64,000 nt of DNA from Aeromicrobium flavum (GTDB taxonomy: Bacteria > Actinomycetota > Actinomycetes > Propionibacteriales > Nocardioidaceae), in contig NZ_BJZQ01000009.1 of the NCBI RefSeq assembly GCF_007992115.1, positions 1 to 64,000 on the forward strand, read 5' to 3'. A model generated the notes under the pieces. That model saw only the letters and a list, made by a program, of their open reading frames with translations, searched no databases and had not been told where the DNA came from. The translations under genes were made by a program, and so were the position numbers. Positions 17,764 through 27,481 of the stretch are shown here, in pieces. Numbering within the stretch: the stretch's first letter is position 1; each line of letters starts with the position of its first letter.

Positions 17764-18633
17764 TCAGCGGTTCTGCAGCGCCTCGGCGTAGGCGAGGATC
17801 CGCTTGGCGTCGCGGATGTGCAGCTCCTCGATCATCTTGCCGTTGAACGTGGCCACGCCCTTGCCCTCGGCGGCGGCCTCGTCGAAGGCGGCGATCATGC
17901 CCTCGGCCCGCTCGACGTCGGCGTCGCTCGGGGCGAACGTCGCGTTGGCCGGCTCGACCTGCGAGGGGTGGATGAGGGTCTTGCCGTCGAAGCCCATCTC
18001 GCGGCCCTGGCGCGCCTCGGCCGCGAAGCCTTCGGCGTCCTTGACGTCGTTGTAGACGCCGTCGATGACGACCTTGCCCGCGGCGCGCACCGCCAGCAGC
18101 GTCCACGACAGGGCGTTCAGGACCAGCGCGTTGCGACCGGGGACGTGCAGCCCGTACGTCTCGTTGACGATGTCGTTCGTGCCCATGACGATCACGGTCA
18201 GGCGCTCGTGCGCCGCGGCGATCTCCTCGGCGTGCAACAGCGCCTTCGGCGTCTCGATCATGGCCCACAGCTGGGTGGACTCGGGCGCGCCGGCCGCCTC
18301 CATCGCGGCGACCAGGTCGAGCACCTGCTGGGCCGACTCGACCTTCGGCACGAGGATCGCATCGGGACCGGCCTTCGCGGCGGCGGCGACGTCGTCGTCG
18401 TGCCACTGCGTGCCGATCGAGTTGACCCGGATGGCCAGCTCGCGGTGCCCGTACTCACCGGAGGTGACGGCGGCGCACACGTTGGCGCGGCCGGCGTCCT
18501 TGGCGTCGGGCGAGACGGAGTCCTCGAGGTCGAGGATCAACGCGTCGGCGTCGATGCTCTTGGCCTTCTCCAGCGCGCGCTCGTTGGCGCCGGGCATGTA
18601 GAGGACGGAGCGGCGGGGACGGATGTCGGTCAT
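17764..18633 (-). CDS. HpcH/HpaI-CitE-like CoA ester lyase or thioesterase
   Basis: A 289-residue TIM-barrel protein of the CitE/malyl-CoA family. RRSVLYMPGANERALEKA, LILDLEDSVSPDAK (acidic metal ligands), LVPKVES and TLIHPSQVEPAN are the family landmarks. Family members split malyl-CoA or citramalyl-CoA, or hydrolyse malyl-CoA. The length fits the short CitE-like (Mcl2-type) branch. It follows a longer lyase gene by nine bases, and the two probably act on the same CoA ester. Confidence 0.8.
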   Translation of the reverse strand: MTDIRPRRSVLYMPGANERALEKAKSIDADALILDLEDSVSPDAKDAGRANVCAAVTSGEYGHRELAIRVNSIGTQWHDDDVAAAAKAGPDAILVPKVESAQQVLDLVAAMEAAGAPESTQLWAMIETPKALLHAEEIAAAHERLTVIVMGTNDIVNETYGLHVPGRNALVLNALSWTLLAVRAAGKVVIDGVYNDVKDAEGFAAEARQGREMGFDGKTLIHPSQVEPANATFAPSDADVERAEGMIAAFDEAAAEGKGVATFNGKMIEELHIRDAKRILAYAEALQNR

Positions 18634-18642
18634 GTCAGGTCC

Positions 18643-19692
18643 TCAGAGGTCGTAGGCCGCGGCCAGCTCGGGGTCGCGCTCGGCGAGGGACTTGGCCAGG
18701 TCGAGCATGACGAGGCACTGCTTGCAGGACGCGTCGTCCTCCATCTTGCCGTCGATCATGACGGCGCCCGAGCCGTCGCCCATGGCCTCGACGACGCGCT
18801 TGGCGTGCGCCACGTCCTCGGGGCTGGGGGAGAAGACCTTCTTGGCGATGTCGATCTGCACCGGGTGCAGGCTCCACGCGCCGACGCAGCCCAGCAGGAA
18901 CGCGTTGCGGAACTGGTCCTCGCACGCGACGACGTCCTTGATGTCACCGAACGGCCCGTAGAACGGCAGGATGTCGTTCATCGCGCAGGCGTCGACCATG
19001 CGCGAGATCGTGTAGTGCCACAGGTCCTGCTGGTACGTGGCGCGGCCGGCGGTGAGGTCCTCGCCGGTGGGGTCCTGGCGGACCAGGTAGCCCGGGTGAC
19101 CGCCGCCGACGCGGGTGGTCTTCATGCGGCGGCTGGCGGCGAGATCGGCCGGGCCGAGGCTGATGCCCTGCATGCGCGGGCTGGCCGCGGCGATCTCCTC
19201 GACGTTGGCGACGCCCTCGGCGGTCTCGAGGATCGCGTGCACGAGGATCTGGCGGTCGAGGCCGGCGCGGGCCTCGAGCTGGGCCAGCAGGCGGTCGACG
19301 TAGTGGATGTCCTGGGGCCCCTCGACCTTCGGCACCATGATGACGTCGAGCTTGTCGCCGATCTCGGTGACGAGGGTGACGATGTCGTCGAGCACCCACG
19401 GCGAGTCGAGGCTGTTGACGCGGGTCCACAGCTGCGTGTCGCCGAAGTCGGTCGCCTTCGCGATGTCGACCAGGCCCTGGCGTGCGGCCTCCTTCTTCTC
19501 GGTCTTCACCGCGTCCTCGAGGTTGCCCAGGATGATGTCGACCTTCATCGCGATGTCCGGCACCTTGGCCGCCATCTTCTCGTTGCTCGGATCGAAGAAG
19601 TGGATCATCCGGCTCGGACGGAATGGGACGTCGGAGCTGGGCTTCGGGGCGCCGACGGCGAGCGGACGCAGGAAGGCTCGAGGGTTGCGCAC
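18643..19692 (-). CDS. L-malyl-CoA/beta-methylmalyl-CoA lyase-like aldolase
   Basis: A 349-residue HpcH/HpaI-family protein, longer than CitE proteins and closer to Mcl1. Landmarks: [37 protein letters not shown] with Glu/Asp metal ligands, [14 protein letters not shown], and [19 protein letters not shown] near the C-terminus. Expected reaction is the reversible split of malyl-CoA to glyoxylate and acetyl-CoA, or of methylmalyl-CoA with propionyl-CoA. GTG start at 19692 after an AAGAGAG ribosome site. Transcribed with the following CitE-like gene. Confidence 0.8.
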   Translation of the reverse strand: MRNPRAFLRPLAVGAPKPSSDVPFRPSRMIHFFDPSNEKMAAKVPDIAMKVDIILGNLEDAVKTEKKEAARQGLVDIAKATDFGDTQLWTRVNSLDSPWVLDDIVTLVTEIGDKLDVIMVPKVEGPQDIHYVDRLLAQLEARAGLDRQILVHAILETAEGVANVEEIAAASPRMQGISLGPADLAASRRMKTTRVGGGHPGYLVRQDPTGEDLTAGRATYQQDLWHYTISRMVDACAMNDILPFYGPFGDIKDVVACEDQFRNAFLLGCVGAWSLHPVQIDIAKKVFSPSPEDVAHAKRVVEAMGDGSGAVMIDGKMEDDASCKQCLVMLDLAKSLAERDPELAAAYDL

Positions 19693-19766
19693 GGGGACTC
19701 TCTTCCGTGGGGTTCAGGGTCGGGGACAGTATGGCGCGCCGGGCCGGAGGGGGCTCGGCGGGGCCG

Positions 19767-20108
19767 TCAGAGGATCTCGTCGAGGGAGTCGAGCGGGCGC
19801 GCCAGCCGCGTGCCCTTCGCGGTGACGACGAAGGGCCGCTCGACCAGCACGGGATGGGCCACCATCGCGGCGAGGATCTCGTCGTCGGTGGCGTCGGCGA
19901 TCCCGAGCTCGGCGTAGAGCGGGTCGCGCTTGCGCGCCGCCTCGGCGGGGGTCAGACCGGCCGCGGCGAACAGCCGGCGCAACTGGTCCTGCGTCCAGCC
20001 CTCGTCCAGGTACCTCACGACCGTCGGCTCGGAGCCGGACTCACGGAGCCGGTCGAGCGCCTTGCGCGAGGTCGAGCAGCGCGGGTGGTGGTAGATGGTG
20101 GCGTCCAC
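19767..20108 (-). CDS. arsC: ArsC-family reductase (glutaredoxin-type)
   Basis: A 113-residue thioredoxin-fold protein. YHHPRCSTSRKALDRL holds the catalytic Cys, as in E. coli-type arsenate reductases (C-x2-S-R), and RKRDPLYAELG the downstream conserved segment. It would reduce arsenate, or be a YffB/Spx-like paralogue. A GTG nine bases further upstream is also possible; 20108 is preferred since the family begins with A-T-I-Y. No other ars gene is near. Confidence 0.8.
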   Translation of the reverse strand: MDATIYHHPRCSTSRKALDRLRESGSEPTVVRYLDEGWTQDQLRRLFAAAGLTPAEAARKRDPLYAELGIADATDDEILAAMVAHPVLVERPFVVTAKGTRLARPLDSLDEIL

Positions 20109-20126
20109 GGACCCCACGGTATCGAC

Positions 20127-21257
20127 TCACCAGACCCGCGGCAGGACGCCGACGGGTGACCCGGGCTCGATGCCGCCGTCGGGGACGATCGCGACGACCT
20201 CGGCGTCGGCCAGTCCGCGGAGCATGTGCGGGCGGCTGGTGCCGGCGGGCACCACGCCGGCGGGCGTGTGGATCGCGGGGACGAGCGTGGTGCCCGCGCG
20301 CCCGGCGAAGGTGGCCGCCGCGATCGCGATCGCCGGATCGGCCGGCACGCCGCCGGTGTGCCCGGCCACCAGGGCCGGGACGAGGGACAGCGTGGTCATC
20401 ACGGCGGCGAGCGGGTTACCGGGCAGCGCCAGCCACGGGCGGCCGTCGGGAAGCACGGCGAGCGAGACCGGGTGGCCGGGGCGCATGTCGACGCCGCGGA
20501 ACCGGACGTCCGCGTCGAGAGCGGCCCAGGCTCCGTCGATCGGGTCGGCGGACGATCGGCCCGTGCCGCCGGCGCTGATGACGAGGTCGACGTCGCCGGC
20601 CTCGGCCGCCCGGGCGACGGCGCGCGGATCGTCCGGGACACGGTCGACGTGGGCGATCCGAACGCCGAGGGCGGTCAGCAGCGGCGGCAGCATCGGGGTC
20701 ATCACGTCGCGCACCTGCCCGGGCTGCGGCACGCCCGACGCGACGAGCTCGTCGCCGGTCACGAGCAGGTGCACCAACGGCGCGCGCCGGACGGCGACCT
20801 GGTCGTGGCCGGTGGTGGCCAGGACGGCCAGCCGGGCCGGCGTCAGCACCGAGCCGGCGGTCACGATGACGTCGCCCGGGGCCGCCTCCTCGCCGGCGGG
20901 TCGCAGGTGCCAGCCGGGTGGGGGAGCCTCGCCGTGCAGTCGGTCGCCCGACACCTCGCCCCGCTCGGTCGGCAGCACCGCGGCGGTGCCCTCCGGCGGG
21001 ACGCCGCCGGTGACGATCGCGCGGGCGCGGCCGGGTTCCAGCGGACCGTCGGACTCGTCGACGAGCCACGGCCCGGCGCCGGCGACGGCCCACCCGTCCA
21101 TGGCGGAGGTGACCGCGTGGGGGACCGGTCCGAGCGCGAGCAGGTCGTCGGCGGCGGTGCACCCGAGGGCCTCGCCGAGCCGGACGGTGATCAGCTCGCC
21201 GGGCGCCACGGCGGCACGAGCAAGCCGACGTGCCTCGCCCCAGGGGACATCGCTCAC
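20127..21257 (-). CDS. moeA: molybdopterin molybdenumtransferase
   Basis: MoeA (376 residues) inserts molybdate into adenylylated molybdopterin. Visible landmarks are SAMDGWAV in domain 1, LVTGDELV and GGTGRSSADPIDGAW in the central domain and LPGNPLAAVMT. It is slightly shorter than most MoeA proteins (about 400). GTG start at 21257 overlaps the stop of the DUF6457 gene. Together with mobA it supplies cofactor to the adjacent nitrate reductase. Confidence 0.88.
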   Translation of the reverse strand: MSDVPWGEARRLARAAVAPGELITVRLGEALGCTAADDLLALGPVPHAVTSAMDGWAVAGAGPWLVDESDGPLEPGRARAIVTGGVPPEGTAAVLPTERGEVSGDRLHGEAPPPGWHLRPAGEEAAPGDVIVTAGSVLTPARLAVLATTGHDQVAVRRAPLVHLLVTGDELVASGVPQPGQVRDVMTPMLPPLLTALGVRIAHVDRVPDDPRAVARAAEAGDVDLVISAGGTGRSSADPIDGAWAALDADVRFRGVDMRPGHPVSLAVLPDGRPWLALPGNPLAAVMTTLSLVPALVAGHTGGVPADPAIAIAAATFAGRAGTTLVPAIHTPAGVVPAGTSRPHMLRGLADAEVVAIVPDGGIEPGSPVGVLPRVW

Positions 21258-21499
21258 CCGAAGTCCTCGGCGGCCGCGTCGGCCCGCTCGACGAGATCGG
21301 TGATCCCCGCCGCGTCGGCGCCGGCGCGACCGGCGGCGTAGCCCACGAGGAACGTCGTCAGCGGCGCGGCCGGACGCACGATCGCATGGGCGGCGGTGCC
21401 GGCCAGGTCGAGCAGCGCCTCGGGGTCGGCGTCGGGCGCGATGCCCAGCTCGGCGCAGAGCGCCTGCCACCAGCGGTCGAGGATCTCATCGGTGGCCAT
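21254..21499 (-). CDS. DUF6457 small protein, molybdenum cofactor context
   Basis: An 81-residue helical protein (starts MATDEILDRWWQALCAELG). Proteins of this type commonly stand between mobA and moeA in actinobacteria, and the stretch AAHAIVRPAAPLTTFLVGYAAGRAG is typical. It overlaps mobA by 14 bases and moeA by four, so all three are co-translated. The biochemical role is unknown. Confidence 0.65.
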   Translation of the reverse strand: MATDEILDRWWQALCAELGIAPDADPEALLDLAGTAAHAIVRPAAPLTTFLVGYAAGRAGADAAGITDLVERADAAAEDFG

Positions 21500-22049
21500 C
21501 GGCGTGCTCCTTCAGGTCGTCGGGGGTGTCGAGGTCGGCGACGGCGACGGCGCCCAGGGGCACCTCGGTCGGGTCGAGGGGGCCGATGAGCGCCCGGAGG
21601 GGCGCGCCGGTGGTGTCGGTCGCGGCGATCGAGGCCGCGAGGTCGGCGGCACGGACGACGCTGCAGCCCCACTGGCGGTGACCGTCCGGGTCGACGCCGA
21701 CGCGGTGGCCCGGTCCGGCCAGCAGCGCCTCGACCACGAGATCGGGGTGGACCAGGTCGCCGGCCAGGACGAGGATCCGGTCGTCGGCCGCGGCCTCGAG
21801 GGCGTCGAGCCCGGCCGCCACGGCGTGGGCGGGCCCGGAGAACGGCGGGTCCTCGCGCACCCACGTCACGTCGCGGGGGAGCGGCTCGTCGCGCCGAGGC
21901 CCCACGACCACCACCCGCCCGGCCTGCTCGACCGCGGCCACGGCCAGTCCCAGCAGGGTGCGACCACCCACCCGGACCAGCAGCTTGTCCGCACCGCCGA
22001 GCCGGCTGGCGCGTCCGCCCGCCAGCACGATCGCGTGGAACGGGGGCAT
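21486..22049 (-). CDS. mobA: molybdenum cofactor guanylyltransferase
   Basis: Adds GMP to molybdopterin to form the MGD cofactor used by NarG. 187 residues; the nucleotide-binding signature LAGGRASRLGGADK is at residues about 9-22, with ILVLAGDLVHPDLV as the metal-binding Asp region. It starts at 22049, divergent from narG with 66 bases between. A CACGAT -10-like box is six bases upstream of the ATG. Confidence 0.85.
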   Translation of the reverse strand: MPPFHAIVLAGGRASRLGGADKLLVRVGGRTLLGLAVAAVEQAGRVVVVGPRRDEPLPRDVTWVREDPPFSGPAHAVAAGLDALEAAADDRILVLAGDLVHPDLVVEALLAGPGHRVGVDPDGHRQWGCSVVRAADLAASIAATDTTGAPLRALIGPLDPTEVPLGAVAVADLDTPDDLKEHADGHR

Positions 22050-22115
22050 GCGCCCATCGTGCCTCACGGGACTCGGGGGTTGCGTGCGACCCACGTCACC
22101 CTGTTGGTTGGGGGC

Positions 22116-25100
22116 ATGGCGAAGCCCCTGGATGGCCCCGCGACCGCTGCCCTGCTGCGAACCGGACGGTTCTTCACACGGTGGGACGAGTCGGACGACG
22201 GACGGGCGGTGTTCCGCGAGGGAGGTCGCCGCGGCGACGTCTTCTACCGCGACCGGTGGAGCCACGACAAGGTCGTCCGGTCCACCCACGGGGTGAACTG
22301 CACCGGCTCGTGCTCGTGGAAGGTCTACGTCAAGGACGGGATCATCACGTGGGAGTCCCAGCAGACCGACTACCCGTCCGTCGGACCCAACAGTCCTGAG
22401 TACGAGCCTCGCGGCTGTCCGCGAGGCGCCGCCTTCTCCTGGTACACCTACTCGCCCACGCGGGTGCGCTACCCGTACGCCCGCGGCGTGCTGCTGGAGA
22501 TGTACCGCGAGGCCAAGCAGCGCCTGGGCGACCCGGTGCTGGCGTGGGCCGACATCCAGGCCGATCCCGAGCGCCGTCGCCGTTACCAGCAGGCCCGCGG
22601 CAAGGGCGGCTTCGTCCGCACCAACTGGCAGGAGGCCGTCGAGATCACGGCCGCTGCCCAGGTGCACACGATCAAGGAGCACGGTCCCGACCGGATCGCG
22701 ACGTTCAGCCCGATCCCGGCGATGTCGATGGTGTCCCACGCCGTCGGCGCGCGCTTCACGCACCTGCTCGGCGGTGCGATGACGTCGTTCTACGACTGGT
22801 ACGCCGACCTGCCCGTGGCCAGCCCCCAGGTCTTCGGCGACCAGACGGACGTCCCGGAATCGGGCGACTGGTGGGACTCGACGTACCTGATGATGTGGGG
22901 CTCGAACGTCCCGGTCACCCGCACGCCGGACGCGCACTGGATGACCGAGGTCCGCTACCGCGGCACCAAGGTCGTCACCGTCAGCCCCGACTACGCCGAC
23001 AACACGAAGTTCGCCGACGAGTGGCTGCCGGCCCAGGCCGGCACCGACGGCGCGCTGGCCATGGCGATGACCCACGTCATCCTCAAGGAGTTCTTCGTCG
23101 ACCGGCGCGTGCCGTTCTTCGTCGACTACGTCCAGCAGTACACCGACCTCCCGATGCTCATCACGCTGAAGCAGAACGAGGAGCACGGCGGTCTCGTGCC
23201 CGGCAAGTTCCTGACGTCCCGCGACCTGGGCGACGAGACGCCCGAGGGCGCGTGGAAGACCGTCCTGGTCAACGCCGCCACCGGCGAGCCGGTCGTCCCG
23301 AACGGCACGCTGGGGGACCGCTACTCCGAGTCGGGGGAGGGTCGGTGGAACCTCGATCTCCAGGGCGTCACCCCGGCCCTGTCGCTGCGCGACGCGAAGG
23401 TCGATCCGGAGTCGGCCGAGGTGCTGCTGCCCTCGTTCGCCGGGGTCGACGGCGTGGGCGAGGTGATCCGGCGGGGCGTGCCCGTCACGCGCGTCGGCGG
23501 CCACCTCGTCACCACCGTGTTCGACCTCATGCTGGCCCAGCACGGAGTGGGCCGTCCCGACCTCCCCGGGCAGTGGCCCGCGGGGTACGAGGACGCCACG
23601 TCCCCGTACACGCCGGCGTGGCAGGCCGAGATCACCAGCGTGACCCCGGAGGCGTGCGTGCGCGTGGCTCGTGAGTTCGCGAAGAACTCCGAGGACTCGG
23701 GCGGCCGCTCGATGATCATCCTCGGAGCCGGCGTCTGCCAGTGGTTCCACGCCGACGCCACGTACCGCGCGATCATGTCGATGCTGATGCTCACCGGCTG
23801 CATCGGACGCAACGGCGGCGGCTGGGCGCACTACGTCGGCCAGGAGAAGTGCCGCCCGATCACGGGCTGGATCTCGCTGGCGAACAACCTCGACTGGGCC
23901 CGCCCTCCGCGGACCATGACGGGCACCTCCTACTGGTACATGCACACCGACCAGTGGCGCTCCGACGGCTACCAGGCCGACGCGCTCGCGTCCCCGCTCG
24001 CCGAGGGCCACCTCACCGGCATGCACACCGCCGACACGATCGCCCAGTCCGCCCGCATGGGATGGATGCCGTTCTATCCGCAGTTCGACCGCAACCCGCT
24101 CGACCTCGCCGACGAGGCGGCGGCGGCGGTCGAGGCCGGCACCGCGAAGGACGTCAACGACTTCGTGGTGCAGCGACTCAAGGACGGGTCGCTCCACTTC
24201 GCGATCGACGACGTCGACGCGCCCGAGAACTGGCCGCGCACCCTGATGCTGTGGCGGTCGAATCTCTTCGGCTCCTCGGCCAAGGGCAACGAGTACTTCC
24301 TCAAGCACCTGCTGGGCACGCACTCCAACGCGAAGGCCCTCGACGGCAAGCCGTCCGTGCGGCCCCGAGACGTCGTCTGGCGCGAGGAGGCACCCGAGGG
24401 CAAGCTCGACCTGCTCGTCTCGGCCGACTTCCGCATGACGTCGACGACGCTGCTGTCGGACGTCGTCTTCCCCGCCGCGACCTGGTACGAGAAGCACGAC
24501 CTGTCCTCGACGGACATGCACCCGTTCGTGCACGCGTTCACGCCGGCGATCGATCCGCCGTGGGAGTCCGAGACCGACTTCGAGATGTTCCACCACGTCG
24601 CGAGGAAGTTCTCCGAGCTGGCGAAGACCCACCTGGGCGTCCGCCAGGACATCGTCGCCGTGCCGATGCAGCACGACACCCCGGGTGAGATGGCTCAGCC
24701 CGGCGGCACGGTGCTGGACTGGAAGCGCGGCGACGTCGAGCCGATCCCCGGACGCACGATGCCGGCGCTGCACCTCATCGAGCGCGACTACACGGCCGTC
24801 GCCGACAAGCTCAAGGCGATCGGTCCGCTGGCTGATCGCCTGGGCCTGGGCGTCAAGAACGTGCCGTTCGACGTCAAGGAGGCGCTCGAGATCCTCGCCG
24901 GGTCCGGTGGGGTGCTCGACTCGGGTCCCGCCGCGGGCCGTCCGGCGATCGACACCGACGCGAAGTTCGCCGAGGCGATCCTGACGCTCTCGGGCACGAC
25001 GAACGGTGCGCTCGCGACGCAGGGCTTCAAGACCCTCGAGAGGCGGGTCGGCAAGAAGCTCGCCGACCTCGCCGAGGGCTCGGAGGAGAAGCGGATCACC

Positions 25101-25817
25101 TTCGCACAGACGCAGGCCTCGCCGATGCCGGTGATCACGTCCCCGGAGTGGTCCGGGTCCGAGACCGGCGGGCGGCGCTACGCGCCGTTCACGGTCAACG
25201 TGGAGCGCCTCAAGCCGTGGCACACGCTCAGCGGACGCATGCACTTCTTCCTCGATCACGACTGGATGCGCGACCTCGGCGAGGTGATGCCGATCTACCG
25301 CCCGCCGCTGGACATGAGCAAGCTGTTCGGCGGTCCGCGCCTGGGTCCGACCGGAGAGCGCGAGATCACCGTGCGCTACCTCACCCCGCACTCGAAGTGG
25401 TCGATCCACTCCGAGTACCAGGACAACCTGCTCATGCTGTCGCTCTCGCGCGGCGGCCCCACCGCCTGGCTGAGCAAGGAGGACGCCGAGGCCATCGGCG
25501 TCGAGGACAACGAGTGGATCGAGTGCTCGAACGCGAACGGCGTGTTCGTGTGCCGGGCGATCGTCACGCACCGCCTGCCCGAGGGCGTCACGTACGTCCA
25601 CCACGCGCAGGAGCGCACCATCGACGTGCCGAAGTCCGAGTTCTCGGGCAAGCGTGGCGGCATCCACAACAGCGTCACGCGGGTCCTGGTCAAGCCGACG
25701 CACCTCATCGGTGGTTACGCGCAACTGTCCTACGCGTTCAACTACCTCGGCCCCACGGGCAACCAGAGGGACATCATCGCGACGATCCGTCGCCGTTCGC
25801 AGGAGGTGACGTACTGA
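22116..25817 (+). CDS. narG: respiratory nitrate reductase alpha subunit
   Basis: Catalytic Mo-bisMGD subunit (1233 residues, full length) that reduces nitrate to nitrite in the cytoplasm. The FS0 cluster ligands are in STHGVNCTGSC (His, two Cys) and the Cys of YEPRGCPRG. YDWYADLPVASPQ contains the Asp that binds Mo in NarG. ATG at 22116 follows TTGGTT by six bases. The alpha chain lacks a Tat signal, as expected for cytoplasm-facing NarG. It overlaps narH by one base. Confidence 0.97.
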   Translation: MAKPLDGPATAALLRTGRFFTRWDESDDGRAVFREGGRRGDVFYRDRWSHDKVVRSTHGVNCTGSCSWKVYVKDGIITWESQQTDYPSVGPNSPEYEPRGCPRGAAFSWYTYSPTRVRYPYARGVLLEMYREAKQRLGDPVLAWADIQADPERRRRYQQARGKGGFVRTNWQEAVEITAAAQVHTIKEHGPDRIATFSPIPAMSMVSHAVGARFTHLLGGAMTSFYDWYADLPVASPQVFGDQTDVPESGDWWDSTYLMMWGSNVPVTRTPDAHWMTEVRYRGTKVVTVSPDYADNTKFADEWLPAQAGTDGALAMAMTHVILKEFFVDRRVPFFVDYVQQYTDLPMLITLKQNEEHGGLVPGKFLTSRDLGDETPEGAWKTVLVNAATGEPVVPNGTLGDRYSESGEGRWNLDLQGVTPALSLRDAKVDPESAEVLLPSFAGVDGVGEVIRRGVPVTRVGGHLVTTVFDLMLAQHGVGRPDLPGQWPAGYEDATSPYTPAWQAEITSVTPEACVRVAREFAKNSEDSGGRSMIILGAGVCQWFHADATYRAIMSMLMLTGCIGRNGGGWAHYVGQEKCRPITGWISLANNLDWARPPRTMTGTSYWYMHTDQWRSDGYQADALASPLAEGHLTGMHTADTIAQSARMGWMPFYPQFDRNPLDLADEAAAAVEAGTAKDVNDFVVQRLKDGSLHFAIDDVDAPENWPRTLMLWRSNLFGSSAKGNEYFLKHLLGTHSNAKALDGKPSVRPRDVVWREEAPEGKLDLLVSADFRMTSTTLLSDVVFPAATWYEKHDLSSTDMHPFVHAFTPAIDPPWESETDFEMFHHVARKFSELAKTHLGVRQDIVAVPMQHDTPGEMAQPGGTVLDWKRGDVEPIPGRTMPALHLIERDYTAVADKLKAIGPLADRLGLGVKNVPFDVKEALEILAGSGGVLDSGPAAGRPAIDTDAKFAEAILTLSGTTNGALATQGFKTLERRVGKKLADLAEGSEEKRITFAQTQASPMPVITSPEWSGSETGGRRYAPFTVNVERLKPWHTLSGRMHFFLDHDWMRDLGEVMPIYRPPLDMSKLFGGPRLGPTGEREITVRYLTPHSKWSIHSEYQDNLLMLSLSRGGPTAWLSKEDAEAIGVEDNEWIECSNANGVFVCRAIVTHRLPEGVTYVHHAQERTIDVPKSEFSGKRGGIHNSVTRVLVKPTHLIGGYAQLSYAFNYLGPTGNQRDIIATIRRRSQEVTY

Positions 25818-27481
25818 TGAGAGTCATGGCCCAGATGGGCATGGTGATGAACCTCGACAAGTGCATCGGGTGCCAGACGTGCTCGGTCACGTGCAAGCAG
25901 GCGTGGACGAACCGGGCCGGCACCGAGTACGTCTGGTTCAACAACGTCGAGACGCGCCCCGGCCAGGGGTACCCCCGCCGGTACGAGGACCAGGAGCAGT
26001 GGAAGGGCGGCTGGGAGCTCACCCAGCGCGGTCGCCTCCAGCTCAAGGCCGGCGGCCGGCTCAAGAAGCTGTTCGGCATCTTCGCCAGCCCGGTCCAGCC
26101 CGAGCTGAGCGACTACTACGAGCCGTGGACGTACGACTACTCGACGCTCATCGAGGCGCCGCTCGGTGACGACTTCCCCGTGGCGCGCCCCAAGTCGCTC
26201 ATCACCGGTGAGGACACCAAGATCACGTGGTCGGCCAACTGGGACGACAACCTCGCCGGCACGAGCCAGATGGGACACCTCGACCCGATCGTGGAGAAGG
26301 TCCGCCGCGAGAGCGAGGAGAAGATCAAGTTCGAGTTCGAGCAGACCTTCATGTTCTACCTGCCGCGCATCTGCGAGCACTGCCTGAACCCGTCATGCAT
26401 GGCCTCGTGCCCCTCGGGCGCGATCTACAAGCGCGAGGAGGACGGCATCGTCCTGGTCGACCAGGATCGCTGCCGCGGCTGGCGCCAGTGCATCACCGGC
26501 TGCCCGTACAAGAAGATCTACTTCAACCACAAGTCCGGCAAGGCCGAGAAGTGCACCTTCTGCTACCCGCGCATCGAGGTGGGCCTGCCCACCGTGTGCG
26601 CCGAGACGTGCGTCGGGCGCCTGCGGTACCTGGGCCTGTTCCTGTACGACGCTGATGCCGTCACCGAGGCCGCCTCGACGCCGGATCCGAAGGACCTGTA
26701 CCAGGCGCAGATGGACGTCATCCTCGATCCGAGCGACCCGGCCGTGGTCAACGCGGCACGGGAGCAGGGCATCGCCGAGGACTGGATCGAGGCCGCCCAG
26801 AGGTCGCCCGTCCACGCGCTGGCCAAGAAGTACCGCGTCGCGCTGCCGCTGCATCCGGAGTACCGCACGATGCCGATGGTCTGGTACGTGCCGCCGCTCT
26901 CGCCGATCGTGGATCTCCTGCGCGAGCAGGGTCACGACGCCGAGGCGCCCGAGAACCTCTTCGGCGCGATCGACTCCCTGCGCATCCCGGTGGAGTACCT
27001 GGCGGAGCTGTTCACCGCCGGCGACACCACGATCATCTCGGAGGTGCTCAGCAAGCTCGCGGCGATGCGCTCGTACATGCGCGACGTCAGCCTCGGCCGC
27101 GAGGGCGACGCCTCGATCCCTGAAGCCGTCGGGATGTCCGAGGAGGAGATGTACGAGATGTACCGGCTGATGGCGATCGCCAAGTACGACGAGCGCTACG
27201 TCATCCCGAAGGCGCACGCCGAGGACGCCCACAACCTCGAGGAGATGGGCTGCTCGCTCGACTTCGACGAAGGGCCCGGCATGGGCGGCTCGGGCCCGTT
27301 CGGTGAGGCGAGCGGTGGACCCGTCCCGGTCGCCGTCGAGACCTTCCGGGCGCTCAAGAACCGCCAGGAGGGGGACACGGCGGCCAGCGACGAGCAGCTG
27401 CACGGCCGGGTCAACCTCCTGAACTGGGACGGCAACGGCACCCCGTCCGGGATGTTCCCGAAGCGGGGCGCGGACGAATGA
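25817..27481 (+). CDS. narH: respiratory nitrate reductase beta subunit
   Basis: Electron-transfer subunit (554 residues) with four Fe-S clusters between NarI haems and NarG. Cys clusters are visible as CIGCQTCSVTC, CEHCLNPSCMASC, CRGWRQCITGC (the Trp marks the 3Fe-4S cluster) and CTFCYPR...CAETC. Start ATG overlaps the narG stop (TGATG), and the stop overlaps narJ. The C-terminal region is about 50 residues longer than in E. coli. Confidence 0.96.
   Translation: MRVMAQMGMVMNLDKCIGCQTCSVTCKQAWTNRAGTEYVWFNNVETRPGQGYPRRYEDQEQWKGGWELTQRGRLQLKAGGRLKKLFGIFASPVQPELSDYYEPWTYDYSTLIEAPLGDDFPVARPKSLITGEDTKITWSANWDDNLAGTSQMGHLDPIVEKVRRESEEKIKFEFEQTFMFYLPRICEHCLNPSCMASCPSGAIYKREEDGIVLVDQDRCRGWRQCITGCPYKKIYFNHKSGKAEKCTFCYPRIEVGLPTVCAETCVGRLRYLGLFLYDADAVTEAASTPDPKDLYQAQMDVILDPSDPAVVNAAREQGIAEDWIEAAQRSPVHALAKKYRVALPLHPEYRTMPMVWYVPPLSPIVDLLREQGHDAEAPENLFGAIDSLRIPVEYLAELFTAGDTTIISEVLSKLAAMRSYMRDVSLGREGDASIPEAVGMSEEEMYEMYRLMAIAKYDERYVIPKAHAEDAHNLEEMGCSLDFDEGPGMGGSGPFGEASGGPVPVAVETFRALKNRQEGDTAASDEQLHGRVNLLNWDGNGTPSGMFPKRGADE

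Noticed and set aside
21486-25724. A 1412-codon open frame antisense to narG
   Set aside because: Only its first part is mobA (21486-22049). The remainder is a high-GC shadow with Arg/Val/Leu-rich low-complexity sequence opposite a clearly coding narG.
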